This document shows, in pieces, positions 7,982 to 15,678 of a DNA stretch of 41,552 nt (the stretch's first letter is position 1; each line of letters opens with the position of its first letter). The stretch comes from Firmicutes bacterium UBA3738 (lineage in GTDB: Bacteria; Bacillota; Clostridia; Peptostreptococcales; Anaerovoracaceae): positions 1 through 41,552 of the forward strand of contig DFGY01000095.1 of NCBI GenBank assembly GCA_002372505.1, given 5' to 3'. Both the position numbers and the translations under genes were made by a program. Under the pieces are notes generated by a model, which saw only the letters and a program-made list of their open reading frames with translations, searched no databases and was not told the origin of the DNA.

Positions 7982-9563
7982 CTGCCTCGCCTCCTACCTC
8001 TATCTGTGTAGTCATTCCCAGGATCCGGAAATGTCCGCGCCCTTCCAGCCGAATGCGATACTTCCGGCACCGGTGCGGCCGAATAGGGACTTTGTATGTC
8101 TTATTCTTCGTGCTCCGGATGTATCCCTTCCGCCTCCAGATTGTGTCCTCGTCGCATTTGATATATATGAAAAGCTCACTTCCGGCCGGAAGCCAAACAT
8201 CCAGTTTTATGCCGGAAATGTACTTGTTGTCGAGAATATTAAAACCATTATTAACCGCATTAGATGTGAGATAACCACCGGTCTGATCGACGGTCTCCAG
8301 GAACCATGGCATGTGTTCCGCCTCCGTAAAGGCATAAATGGACTTTAGGCCGTTGTCGCTGCCAACATAATGCAGCATTCCTTCTGAGTTTGCCGCAAAT
8401 TTGAATTGCGTATCGTCCTCAACATGCCATAACTGTACGGTTGGATCATACACAAGAAGCGTCTGCTTATTGTCCAGCTTGCAGGATAAATAATATTTCC
8501 CGTCATAGGTGGAAGCGACTGCATCCGTGATCGGCTGTGTGATCTGGTAGGAGATCTTTTGCGGAATGGCACCGTTAAAGGCATAGACACCATCTCTTGA
8601 AACGTAGAAAAGCGTCTCGTTGATGCTCACGATAGACCGCTCGCACCCTCGCCGGACACCGGATAAGGCTTTCTCCGTCAACGCAAAATTGGATGGCTTG
8701 TCGCCACGCAAGATATGGACCGTAGACTCCTTAAAGAACATCATGTAGGTAGAATACTTGACGATGCCGGTGAAGTCTCCATCCGATCCGACAGTAGCCG
8801 CCCATGCCTGATCGGCTCCTGTCTCGTAGTTGTACCAGTTTTTAGGATCACCTGCCTTGCAGCAATATACCTCATGATTAGCGCTGGAACATCCCCATAA
8901 GCGGTTGTCCCGCTCTGCCACAAAATCCATGGTAGGGATATTACGATCGAAAGAAAGGCCGGAAGCCTGTGTAAAGGCTGCATCCAGTGCGCCGGATATG
9001 ATGATGTAGTCAGTGTCCGCATTGATGATCACATGCGTACCATTGTACTGTGCATTGGTGCATCCGGAGATCGTCACATTGTCTGCCTTGTGGAAAGTGT
9101 TGCCAATGCCTGCTGTGGTGATCTTAGTGTAAGCCGAGTCGTCGGAAAGAGGCGCAAATGTGGTATCTGTGGAAGGACTAAAATGGGCATTAAGCTGCTC
9201 CACCGTACCGGTGTGCGTATTGAATAAGATATTATCCGGGAATACGCAAATATATGCACCCATTCCGACAACCTGCTTACTGGATATGGAAACAGTGAAA
9301 ACCTGCTGATCGTTGTAGTAGGCATTTGTCCCGTCTATATAAAAAAGACCGTTTTTATAAAAGATTGCTTTAGGATCGCTGAGCTGCTTCTCCAGTCCGC
9401 CGCGATCCGGTCGAGTTCCGATTGCCGGGAAAAACCGGTCTGAAATGTTTTTCATCGCCGCGAACTCATTTTCGTTTGCAATTACATTTTGATTTATCCC
9501 GCCGAACTGCGCGATAGCATTACCACGGGTTGATAGCACGGTATTGATTAACGGTAGTCTCAT
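7950..9563 (-). CDS. Tail nozzle / tail-hub protein of a short-tailed phage, 537 aa
   Basis: Start at 9563 follows GGAGG by ten bases. The sequence has the features of the beta-propeller tail nozzle proteins (T7 gp12 / P22 gp10 type): an N-terminal strand that begins near the loop 'QFGGINQNV', repeated blades such as DNRLWGCSSANHEVYCC, KYSTYMMFFKESTVHILRG and NETLFYVSRDGVYAFNG, and a beta-rich C-terminus. It follows the connector gene, the usual order for podovirus-like phages. The assignment rests on fold pattern and position. A long-tail 'stopper' is less likely because no tail-tube or tape-measure gene is present. Confidence 0.7.
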   Translation of the reverse strand: MRLPLINTVLSTRGNAIAQFGGINQNVIANENEFAAMKNISDRFFPAIGTRPDRGGLEKQLSDPKAIFYKNGLFYIDGTNAYYNDQQVFTVSISSKQVVGMGAYICVFPDNILFNTHTGTVEQLNAHFSPSTDTTFAPLSDDSAYTKITTAGIGNTFHKADNVTISGCTNAQYNGTHVIINADTDYIIISGALDAAFTQASGLSFDRNIPTMDFVAERDNRLWGCSSANHEVYCCKAGDPKNWYNYETGADQAWAATVGSDGDFTGIVKYSTYMMFFKESTVHILRGDKPSNFALTEKALSGVRRGCERSIVSINETLFYVSRDGVYAFNGAIPQKISYQITQPITDAVASTYDGKYYLSCKLDNKQTLLVYDPTVQLWHVEDDTQFKFAANSEGMLHYVGSDNGLKSIYAFTEAEHMPWFLETVDQTGGYLTSNAVNNGFNILDNKYISGIKLDVWLPAGSELFIYIKCDEDTIWRRKGYIRSTKNKTYKVPIRPHRCRKYRIRLEGRGHFRILGMTTQIEVGGEADGNLHFGYRH

Positions 9564-10002
9564 GCGTGTGTATCCTCCTTGGCTTATGGGTACGTCTGTA
9601 CCAGGATGCGAAAGCCTGCCAATCCGCCTCGAATTGCTGTGCGTCTACGTTGTATCTCGCGATTTCTCCATTATGGAAATCAATCTTAGCGAAAAGATAA
9701 TCGAGATAGCAGGAAGTAAATTGCTGGGGAATAAGAAGCTCCTTTTCCCCATCTTCCGCGTAGTTATATGGTTTCCATGGTTCCGGATCCTCTTCTGGTT
9801 CCGGGATATCACTGTAGTCAACTCCCGGAAGGACCGTGACCGGTTCCATGTGATCAGGCGGCTTTTTGACTTGCACTGCGCGGCTGAATACCTGGTCAAT
9901 GGCCATAAACTCAACCTCATTAAGCCAGTGCGTAAGATCATCGTGATCATACTCTGATGGTCTAAGATCGGTTACTTTTGCGATTACTTCTGAGAGTGTC
10001 AT
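9520..10002 (-). CDS. Head-tail connector (adaptor) protein, 160 aa
   Basis: Start at 10002 follows GGAGGGAAATT. N-terminal helices (MTLSEVIAKVTDLRPSEY..) and a conserved 'LLIPQQFTSCYLDYLFAKID' helix resemble head-tail adaptor proteins (gp6/gp11-like) that form the ring under the portal. It overlaps the Prp gene upstream by 41 bases and the nozzle gene downstream by 44 bases, so it belongs to the packaging-to-tail operon. A Pro/Glu-rich loop occupies about 60-80. Family identity is inferred from order and helix pattern. Confidence 0.65.
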   Translation of the reverse strand: MTLSEVIAKVTDLRPSEYDHDDLTHWLNEVEFMAIDQVFSRAVQVKKPPDHMEPVTVLPGVDYSDIPEPEEDPEPWKPYNYAEDGEKELLIPQQFTSCYLDYLFAKIDFHNGEIARYNVDAQQFEADWQAFASWYRRTHKPRRIHTHETTVNQYRAINPW

Positions 10003-10327
10003 AATTTCCCTCCAATCTCACATTGTTTGGATAGTTGCTTGCTAGCGCCTCCATGCCGATGAGAAACATGTCAATAGCTGCACGTGCTTCCCGATCAGCG
10101 TGATAGTCTTTTTTCACTGTTAAAACAAACTCACCGGATGTATAGATCAGGCATGTCACGTTTGACGTGTCGTTTTTATAATCAAGCCGCCGGAAAAAGT
10201 CTCCCAGAGTGGCTGTCAACGTAGATATGGCCGCGCATACAATGTCATTGCCTGGATTGTATCCTGCGTGGCCGGTCACGCTCACGTGGTAGGTATCGTC
10301 ATTTTCTATTACTGAAGCTGATGTCAT
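9962..10327 (-). CDS. prp: Prp-family cysteine protease, 121 aa, probable capsid-maturation protease
   Basis: GGAGG lies six bases before the ATG at 10327. The sequence VTGHAGYNPGNDIVCAAIS carries the Prp signature: His20 and Cys31 as the catalytic pair, in the pattern GHA..-G-D-V-CA-S, and a total length typical for Prp. Bacterial Prp removes the N-terminal extension of ribosomal protein L27 in Firmicutes, and in Staphylococcus phage 80alpha it also trims capsid and scaffold proteins. Here the gene is inside the phage head operon, overlapping the portal gene by 29 bases. The phage scaffold and capsid proteins share a Prp-like N-terminal motif. I infer that this is the phage's own prohead protease. 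His-Cys spacing is one residue shorter than in the staphylococcal enzyme as I remember it. Confidence 0.85.
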   Translation of the reverse strand: MTSASVIENDDTYHVSVTGHAGYNPGNDIVCAAISTLTATLGDFFRRLDYKNDTSNVTCLIYTSGEFVLTVKKDYHADREARAAIDMFLIGMEALASNYPNNVRLEGNYDTLRSNRKSNRS

Positions 10328-12125
10328 GTTTAACCTCCGGTTCCTGTGGCATGGTCGCCATTCCTGCCTGCTGCATTGCCTGCATCACACGCGGATCACC
10401 ATTTTGCGCAAGGGCCTGTGCGGAAAGGTTTGCCACCTGCGTCATTTGCTGTAACTGCTGAGCCATCATGCTGTTTTGCTGTATGGACTGCTTAACCTTG
10501 TCCTTGCCTTCAAAATCCATCATCTCGATGCACTGTAGTGCCTGCTCCGCCATCTGTGGGTTGAAGAAGCCGAGCTGGTAAAATTGTAATGCCATCTCAT
10601 TTTGGGAAAGCGTCGTGTATGGATTCTGGCGCTGCGCACGAGGCTTAACGTCAAAGATCGGCTCCTTTGTTTTAAAATCCTGTCCGGCAATGTTGATCTG
10701 GCCGCCCTGCAATGCACTGTTGTCCATTGATACATAATCCGGCTGTCCATCATCCCCCGTGATACGGAAAGTCCGCTGCACATCATAGAACTGCCGGATC
10801 AGCTCGATCGCCATGGTGCAGATCTCCGTATAGACACGGTAAGAGCCCTTGATGATATCTCTTGATGTTTTGTTGCCGGCCTCTTGCAGCGCTGTGATCG
10901 CAGATGCCGCTGTTACTCCGGAAGCTGTGCCGCCCTGGTTAAAATCTCTGTTAGAGGAAGTCTCCTTAAGCTCATTGACCTTATCCTGCAATACAGATAG
11001 ATAGGTGCCCGGCAGGATAGGTGTCTCAAAGGACCGTACATTGTCCTCGTTTGGTGATCCCGTGCAGTGGATGATGCGCGCATGGATATCGTTAAGCTCA
11101 TCCTCATTGACTCCGGCCGCGTCCTTAACCATGTAGCGGCGCTGTGAGCCCTCCTCCGCATTGAGCAGGATTGCAATGCCCAGACGATCAATATATTCCT
11201 GCGGATCTCTTTCCACGTCAATCAGGCCAAAACCGGCCGGTGTGCCCTTTTCCGGGTAAAGAACGTCCATGATAAACGGATACATGCCATGGTTGTAGAT
11301 TCCGTTTTCATATCCTTCCTCATTTTCTGACGCAAAAAGAATCGTATTGCCGACGTACTTAACATAGTGCACGATCGGTCCGGTTGGTGTCTTGACCTTG
11401 TAGTACCAGTCCACAACGACGGATTTGTCGGTCGTATCCACCGTATCGTCGTAATGATATTGCTTTTTGTCGATTGTATCGCCGGAAAGCTTGCCCTGTA
11501 GCTGTGGGTATTGCTCCTCCAGCGAGTCATTGTCCTCAAGGGACAGTAAAAAGATATTTTTTGAGTCCTGTATATCCTGGATGCCCGGCTCCCAATAGAA
11601 TTGCAGCATGTCTACTGCGGTGATATCAATGTCGCCTTGCCCGTTGTTTTTGTCCTGATTCCAAAGGATCCCATAGATCGCAGCGCCATTTTTCAGCTTG
11701 TCCCACCAGTTATCGCTATAAGTTTTCTCAAAATCGCAATTTTCAAAAATCACTGGCAGAACGGAAGATAACATGCTTGCTGTGCCCTCGTCCGATTTCT
11801 CTCGCGGCAGGATAACCGGAGTCGGATAGTTGTCCATTGCGTCTGCGTGCTTGTTGATGATCGCGTTAAATAGCCATGCGCTGGTGCTCTGCTCCTTACG
11901 CTCCTCTGGATCTTTGTGAAAACCTTTCCAATGTTGAAGCTTCCACCAGTCCTCATTGCTGATCAGACGACGATCCAGGTTTGCTTTGCCGTCAATATAT
12001 TTTTGCAGCGTCTCCTGTGCAGTCTTTATGGCCACCTCATCGATGGTGTGTCGCACTGGTGCCTGCGCATCAGGTGGCGCAGCTGGTGTAGTTGGGATCT
12101 CAATGTCATTGATTTTTACACTCAT
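10299..12125 (-). CDS. Portal protein, 608 aa
   Basis: Directly follows the large terminase gene. Start at 12125 has AAAGGAG six bases before it. The protein has the portal pattern: N-terminal wing helices with DRRLISNEDWWKLQHWKGFH, 'ISNIF'-type strand regions around 150-300, PAGFGLIDVERDPQEYIDRL (the long stem helix region), a 'QGGTASGVTAASAITALQEA' crown loop, and a Gln/Met-rich C-terminal helix. It forms the dodecameric DNA channel of the head. The C-terminal barrel rich in Gln and Ala resembles P22-like portals, in keeping with a short tail. Confidence 0.85.
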   Translation of the reverse strand: MSVKINDIEIPTTPAAPPDAQAPVRHTIDEVAIKTAQETLQKYIDGKANLDRRLISNEDWWKLQHWKGFHKDPEERKEQSTSAWLFNAIINKHADAMDNYPTPVILPREKSDEGTASMLSSVLPVIFENCDFEKTYSDNWWDKLKNGAAIYGILWNQDKNNGQGDIDITAVDMLQFYWEPGIQDIQDSKNIFLLSLEDNDSLEEQYPQLQGKLSGDTIDKKQYHYDDTVDTTDKSVVVDWYYKVKTPTGPIVHYVKYVGNTILFASENEEGYENGIYNHGMYPFIMDVLYPEKGTPAGFGLIDVERDPQEYIDRLGIAILLNAEEGSQRRYMVKDAAGVNEDELNDIHARIIHCTGSPNEDNVRSFETPILPGTYLSVLQDKVNELKETSSNRDFNQGGTASGVTAASAITALQEAGNKTSRDIIKGSYRVYTEICTMAIELIRQFYDVQRTFRITGDDGQPDYVSMDNSALQGGQINIAGQDFKTKEPIFDVKPRAQRQNPYTTLSQNEMALQFYQLGFFNPQMAEQALQCIEMMDFEGKDKVKQSIQQNSMMAQQLQQMTQVANLSAQALAQNGDPRVMQAMQQAGMATMPQEPEVKHDISFSNRK

Positions 12126-12127
12126 TT

Positions 12128-12166
12128 GTAACTCCTTTTTATCGGTAACTCCATTTTATCGGTAAC
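12128..12166 (-). repeat. 17-bp tandem repeat across the terminase stop and portal ribosome site
   Basis: GTAACTCC(T/A)TTTTATCG-type unit on the plus strand, with GTAAC at 12128, 12145 and 12162. The terminase stop codon (12156-12158) and the portal ribosome site both lie in it. It looks like a recent slippage duplication. GTAAC is also the half-site of the repressor region, which may be chance. Confidence 0.65.
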
Positions 12167-13559
12167 TTCTTTCCGGCTTGACGGTCACAAGGTTAAGCGG
12201 ATCTTCTGGCGGCAATGGTGTGGTCTCGTCGTATTTCGGCATGTTTTTCCGCGGATTGAGCGGGTGCGCCATGAATATGTATCGTGCCTCGTCATAGTTG
12301 TGATCCTCCATCGTAGTATCTATATCCTCAACGTTGTGCTCATCGTATATTAAGAGCGGTATGCAGCGGATAAAATGCGTGCAGCTTTTAAATACATAAA
12401 ACATCGGCAGGCCATACTGGTCAAACGACAACCGGTAGTGGAATTGCATAAGTCCTGCAAGCCGGGTGTGATCTCCCTTGTCAAAATAGACTCCACAAGC
12501 CTCAAACATGTCCTCGATGGACTCTCCAGTGTCGCTGCCCCAGATTGCCGGATCCGCGATACCTAGAATCTTGCGTCCCTTAAGGTTAGGATCCGTGCTC
12601 TCAATCTCCTTGATGTGCCTTGCAATCTCCTGTACGGTAAGCTGTAAGCCCACATTAGGCTCTCCAGTGCAGCCATACCACTCACGTATGCGATATATCC
12701 GCGCGTCGTGATCTACGGCAAACCAGCCAACGGAAAACGGCTTGCTATATCCGTGGTCGTATCCTCTATAGATCTTCCAGCTTGGCGGAATGTCGAAATC
12801 ATCGATCACATGCGTCCATAGACGGTCCTTATAGTGTGCCGGATCATTGCGCCACTCGGTGAATACCTGGCCGATAAAGCTGTCCCAGTCTCCCTCAAGC
12901 CATGCCTTACGCTTAGCCTCCGGCAATGCTTCCAGTGATCGGACATAATCCGGATCATTGGCCATAAGCACATCATTGTCATAGACGAGTGACTGAATAA
13001 AGCTATAATCCTCTGGATGCTCATTGGATTGATACTCACGCGTCACAAATAGTCTCTTAATGTATCCATGTGATTTACCGCCCGGATTGCACGTATAGTA
13101 GGTACGACGTGGGAAATTGGATGTACCTCGTACGCAGGCATTAAGATCCTTGATCTGCTGCTCCGTGAGCTGTGTGGCCTCATCCAGAAATAAGACGTCA
13201 ACCTCAGTACCTTGATATCTATCCGTATCTGCGTCTGTGTTGCAGTAGCCAAATAATATCGTTGATCCGTTTGGAAATGTCATGATCTTATTGGAGTCAT
13301 TGTATTTGATTGGACAGCCCTTAACACCGATATGCAGTAGCTTTTTTAGTGGCCGTATATGGTTGGCCTGTAGCTCTGGATAGGTCCTACGTATGATCAT
13401 AATCTGTATTCCAGGCCATTTAACGGCTAGAGCAATAGCTTTTGCACGTATGGCCCATGATTTTCCGCCGCCTCTGGCGCCACCAAAAGCGACATGCCGG
13501 TGACGCTCCGTCAAAAATAGCCGCTGCTTTTTGTTTGGCCGCCCCAGATCAATCTGCAT
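12156..13559 (-). CDS. terL: Terminase large subunit, 467 aa
   Basis: DNA-packaging motor. Walker A GGARGGGKS (about 27-35), adenine-motif region IIRRTYPELQ, Walker B VLFLDEA (about 123-129), the coupling Thr-Cys-Asn segment YYTCNPGG, and a C-terminal RNase H-like nuclease with Asp residues at GYDHGYSKPF and LGIADPAIWG. The length is usual for the family. Start at 13559 overlaps the small-subunit gene by 11 bases and has GGAG nine bases upstream. It is part of the late operon that starts at 14326. With no obvious cos site I would guess headful packaging, which also fits a circularly permuted genome. Confidence 0.95.
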   Translation of the reverse strand: MQIDLGRPNKKQRLFLTERHRHVAFGGARGGGKSWAIRAKAIALAVKWPGIQIMIIRRTYPELQANHIRPLKKLLHIGVKGCPIKYNDSNKIMTFPNGSTILFGYCNTDADTDRYQGTEVDVLFLDEATQLTEQQIKDLNACVRGTSNFPRRTYYTCNPGGKSHGYIKRLFVTREYQSNEHPEDYSFIQSLVYDNDVLMANDPDYVRSLEALPEAKRKAWLEGDWDSFIGQVFTEWRNDPAHYKDRLWTHVIDDFDIPPSWKIYRGYDHGYSKPFSVGWFAVDHDARIYRIREWYGCTGEPNVGLQLTVQEIARHIKEIESTDPNLKGRKILGIADPAIWGSDTGESIEDMFEACGVYFDKGDHTRLAGLMQFHYRLSFDQYGLPMFYVFKSCTHFIRCIPLLIYDEHNVEDIDTTMEDHNYDEARYIFMAHPLNPRKNMPKYDETTPLPPEDPLNLVTVKPERSYR

Positions 13560-13872
13560 AGTCGTCTGCTCCGTCTATGGTGATGTGGATGCTGTGATCG
13601 ACTCCATCTCCCAGTTGATCCGGATGCTCGCCTATCATCTTGAGCAGGAACTCTAACGATGGCAGATTTCCGCGGCTTGCATTACGTTTGAGAGCCTTAA
13701 GCATTACATCCTGCTCTGCCGGAGTAAGTCCGTCTTTAAGGGCATCCTTAAACGATTTAAGAGCCTGTCTCTTACGTGCTGATGCCAGTCCACCGGCCCT
13801 TCCTCGTGCGCGTGCCTCCTCGCTGGTAGGCGGCCTTAAATTAGCTCCCTTCCTACTGCTTTTTTCTGACAT
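13549..13872 (-). CDS. terS: Terminase small subunit, 107 aa
   Basis: Start at 13872 follows GGAGGGAAC with a longer than usual 12-base gap. The N-terminus is rich in Lys/Arg/Ala (SSRKGANLRPPTSEEARARGRAGGLASARKR split by turns), then helices and an acidic C-terminal tail (GADDYAD). Small, basic-then-acidic and directly before terL with an 11-base overlap: position and size fit the DNA-recognition subunit. No classic helix-turn-helix motif is clear, so the assignment is mainly by context. Confidence 0.75.
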   Translation of the reverse strand: MSEKSSRKGANLRPPTSEEARARGRAGGLASARKRQALKSFKDALKDGLTPAEQDVMLKALKRNASRGNLPSLEFLLKMIGEHPDQLGDGVDHSIHITIDGADDYAD

Positions 13873-13939
13873 TTTTAACTGTTCCCTCCTTTTTTATCGT
13901 GCTTAAATCGCGCTAAACATACAAATTGTACCGGTATCA

Positions 13940-14326
13940 TCAGTCGATTTGAGCCCAGTCAAGGCCGTATCTGTCGATGATCGGCCGGAATTCCTCAACA
14001 TCATGCTGCTCAATGTATAGGTGACCTGCCTCGTCAATGCCTATGTGCATGAGCTCGTGCTCCATGAGGATCTCTCGTTGCTGGTCCGTCAGCAGATCTG
14101 TGACTGCCTCATAAAAGACGATCACAAAGTCATACGGTGTCCATGGCTTATAGATTGCCTGCACCTTATAACACTCTGCGTATGTGAGTTTTTTCCCTTT
14201 CTTTTTCTCCGCGTCCGAGTAGCAAAATCCAACTCTAATGCGTTGATCGCGGATCCAGCGAAATTTATCCCGGATGATTCTTTTCCCCAGCGCTCGAAGC
14301 TCTGCTGATTTACGGCATGATTCCAT
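13940..14326 (-). CDS. Phage metallopeptidase-domain protein, 128 aa
   Basis: Contains EILMEHELMHIGIDE with the zinc-binding HELMH (HExxH) and a downstream HDVEEF that can supply the third ligand, the pattern of the small 'PhageMetallopep' family. The start at 14326 (MESCRK) is chosen because GGAGGG lies ten bases before it; an in-frame ATG at 14353 has no ribosome site. It is first in the late operon, before terS. Its substrate is unknown. It could cut a host or virion protein, or be a structural relic of a protease fold. The upstream part is Lys/Arg-rich (DAEKKKGKK). Confidence 0.75.
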   Translation of the reverse strand: MESCRKSAELRALGKRIIRDKFRWIRDQRIRVGFCYSDAEKKKGKKLTYAECYKVQAIYKPWTPYDFVIVFYEAVTDLLTDQQREILMEHELMHIGIDEAGHLYIEQHDVEEFRPIIDRYGLDWAQID

Positions 14327-14378
14327 GTGTCTTGGTCCCTCCCATACGTCCATTTTTCCACAGATCGCGTAGATTTTT

Positions 14379-14389
14379 GCACCGACCTA
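14379..14389 (-). promoter_or_regulatory. Late promoter motif before the packaging operon
   Basis: TAGGTCGGTGC, identical to the other late sites and directly after a terminator, as at three other copies. At the usual distance the -10 position reads GAAAAA instead of a TAT-like hexamer, so this copy is weaker or uses a different -10. It precedes the metallopeptidase and terminase genes. Confidence 0.6.
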
Positions 14390-14398
14390 TTTTAGGCG

Positions 14399-14430
14399 CA
14401 AAAAAAGAGCCAGGCTAAATGCCTGACTCT
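14399..14430 (-). terminator. Terminator ending the middle operon
   Basis: Stem GAGTCAGGC / GCCTGGCTC with loop ATTTA, followed by TTTTTTT on the minus strand. It closes the operon of 15547-14438 just before the late promoter motif. Confidence 0.88.
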
Positions 14431-14437
14431 TAATTTG

Positions 14438-14641
14438 TTATGCTGTCTTTTTTAAGCTCCCGTAATAATCCTTAGAGGCTTCCCTGATCCATGCGTTTAC
14501 CACGGTCCGGAACTCTGGATAGATAAAACCCAAAGTCTGCTCTAAATTTTCGAGCGCCTTATGCGTATCATCATCCTGGTAGATCAACCAAGTCGTGTAT
14601 ACGTCTTTAAAATATTCTCTACATTCTTCCAATGTTTTCAT
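14438..14641 (-). CDS. Small hypothetical protein, 67 aa
   Basis: Start at 14641 has GGAGG six bases upstream and overlaps the end of the previous gene by 23 bases. Helical, with aromatic residues spaced along it (REYFKDVYTTWLIYQDDD). Last gene of the middle operon, directly before the terminator. No family recognised. Confidence 0.7.
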   Translation of the reverse strand: MKTLEECREYFKDVYTTWLIYQDDDTHKALENLEQTLGFIYPEFRTVVNAWIREASKDYYGSLKKTA

Positions 14642-14966
14642 TGTATACCTCCGTGCTGTAAGTAACTCCCTCCTCTGGCTCTGGCTCTAGGAGGGCAAGC
14701 CTTGCGCCTATCCTTTGATCCTCCAGATCGTAAACCCACTCACGCATTTCCGCGAGTGTCATAGGACGCATTCTAGGAGTTGCCATGTCCTCATTCCAGT
14801 TGGCTATGGCCTCTTCCGGTGTGTCACAGTCACCGGCGGTATGGATTCCACATGTGCTGCACTCACACATGTAGTTTCCCTCAAATTGGCCATACATGGG
14901 CTTATATGTTCTTACATGTGCCGTGCTCCCGCACCACATGCACGGCAAGACTTTTTCTTTCTTCAT
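14619..14966 (-). CDS. Lar-like zinc-binding protein, 115 aa
   Basis: Start at 14966 (MKKEKVLPCMWCG) has AAGGAG seven bases before it; an open frame extends upstream to 15107 but has no ribosome site. The N-terminus holds CMWCG, then MCECSTCG, and 'PEEAIANWNED', the arrangement of the Lar/restriction-alleviation-like zinc ribbons common in phages (C-x2-C ... C-x-C-x2-C ... A..WN). The C-terminal half (MRPMTLAEMREWVYDLEDQ..) is helical. It may counter host restriction or be a general early modulator; the domain call is good, the role is not proven. It overlaps both neighbours. Confidence 0.7.
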   Translation of the reverse strand: MKKEKVLPCMWCGSTAHVRTYKPMYGQFEGNYMCECSTCGIHTAGDCDTPEEAIANWNEDMATPRMRPMTLAEMREWVYDLEDQRIGARLALLEPEPEEGVTYSTEVYNENIGRM

Positions 14967-15147
14967 TTTCAATCTCCTTCCGCCAATCCTCACGGACTGC
15001 CCTCTCCAGTAGCTCCAGTACATACACTGGTGGATTGCTTTTTCCCGTATCCCAGTCATGGAATGTGGTATACGGAATCTTGTATCGCTCCGTAAACTGC
15101 CGGACATTAAGTCCGGACAGTTTCCTTATTTCTTTTATATCCATCAT
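14902..15147 (-). CDS. Helix-turn-helix DNA-binding protein, 81 aa
   Basis: Reads MMDIKEIRKLSGLNVRQFTE then RYKIPYTTFHDWDTGKSNPP: an XRE-like HTH followed by a helix (VYVLELLERAV). Start at 15147 is placed after AGGAG (13 bases, rather far); 15144 or an upstream in-frame codon at 15177 are alternatives. It is the second gene downstream of the operator-bearing promoter at 15599-15637, so it could be that promoter's regulator. A role in switching to late transcription is also possible. Both are inference. Confidence 0.7.
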   Translation of the reverse strand: MMDIKEIRKLSGLNVRQFTERYKIPYTTFHDWDTGKSNPPVYVLELLERAVREDWRKEIENEERKSLAVHVVREHGTCKNI

Positions 15148-15151
15148 CAGA

Positions 15152-15547
15152 TTATCTAATCTCCTCAGTACATACATCGTTATTGATCACCGCGATATAC
15201 GCATCCGGGTTGTCCTCTCTCATCTTATTAAGCATTTCCTTTGCCTGGTTGAGGTCCTCTGATCCGTACCCCCAATCATCGTCGTCTTTGTCCTCCATCA
15301 CCGCGTACCATGTACGTGGCTGTAATCTTTCCTTGAGATCCGCTCTGGCCTCGTCGATGGTTGTGGCCTCGATTTCAAAGACCATATCGTTTGTTCCTTC
15401 TACCGGGATGTAAAAGGTCCCGGTAAAATCACTCATCGTGTTGTAGATCGGCAGGTATGAGCCATCCGGGCAACTAACATCATCAGCAGGATGGCATCTG
15501 TACACATTGATCGTATGTCCGTTTTGTAAATGCATTGTCTCTTTCAT
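15152..15547 (-). CDS. Hypothetical acidic protein, 131 aa
   Basis: First gene after the middle promoter. The ATG at 15547 is favoured over 15553 because AGGAA sits six bases before it. The N-terminus has a His/Cys pair (YRCHPADDVSCPDG), the middle a beta-rich stretch with FEIEATTIDEARADLKERL, and the end a cluster of Asp (DKDDDDWGYG). Probably a small alpha/beta protein. No family recognised. Confidence 0.65.
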   Translation of the reverse strand: MKETMHLQNGHTINVYRCHPADDVSCPDGSYLPIYNTMSDFTGTFYIPVEGTNDMVFEIEATTIDEARADLKERLQPRTWYAVMEDKDDDDWGYGSEDLNQAKEMLNKMREDNPDAYIAVINNDVCTEEIR

Positions 15548-15598
15548 AATCATTTCCTTTCCGGCCTCTGTGGGCCTCTCTTTTTTTGTTGTGCCTTA

Positions 15599-15637
15599 AC
15601 TATACTACGGATTCCGTATCTTGTCAACGGTATCCGT
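15599..15637 (-). promoter_or_regulatory. Middle promoter with two palindromic operators
   Basis: TTGACA (15627-15622), 17-nt spacer, TATAGT (15604-15599): near-consensus sigma-A promoter on the minus strand. Two palindromes overlap it: TACGGA-A-TCCGTA (15606-15618, perfect, within the spacer) and ACGG-ATA-CCGT (15627-15637, at the -35). Their centres are 20 bp apart, two helical turns, as expected for a dimeric repressor pair. It drives 15547-14438. Confidence 0.8.
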
Positions 15638-15647
15638 ACATTTTTTT

Positions 15648-15678
15648 AAAAAATAAATGGGAGGCTAATAGCCTCCCA
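15648..15678 (-). terminator. Terminator ending the early operon
   Basis: GGGAGGC-TATTA-GCCTCCC followed by ATTTATTTTTT on the minus strand. The TAG stop of the upstream gene (15667-15665) falls in the loop, so translation ends in the hairpin. It sits directly before the middle promoter. Confidence 0.85.

Noticed and set aside
15577..15664. Small gene in the gap before the middle promoter
   Set aside because: The gap is filled by terminator, operators and promoter; no frame with a ribosome site.
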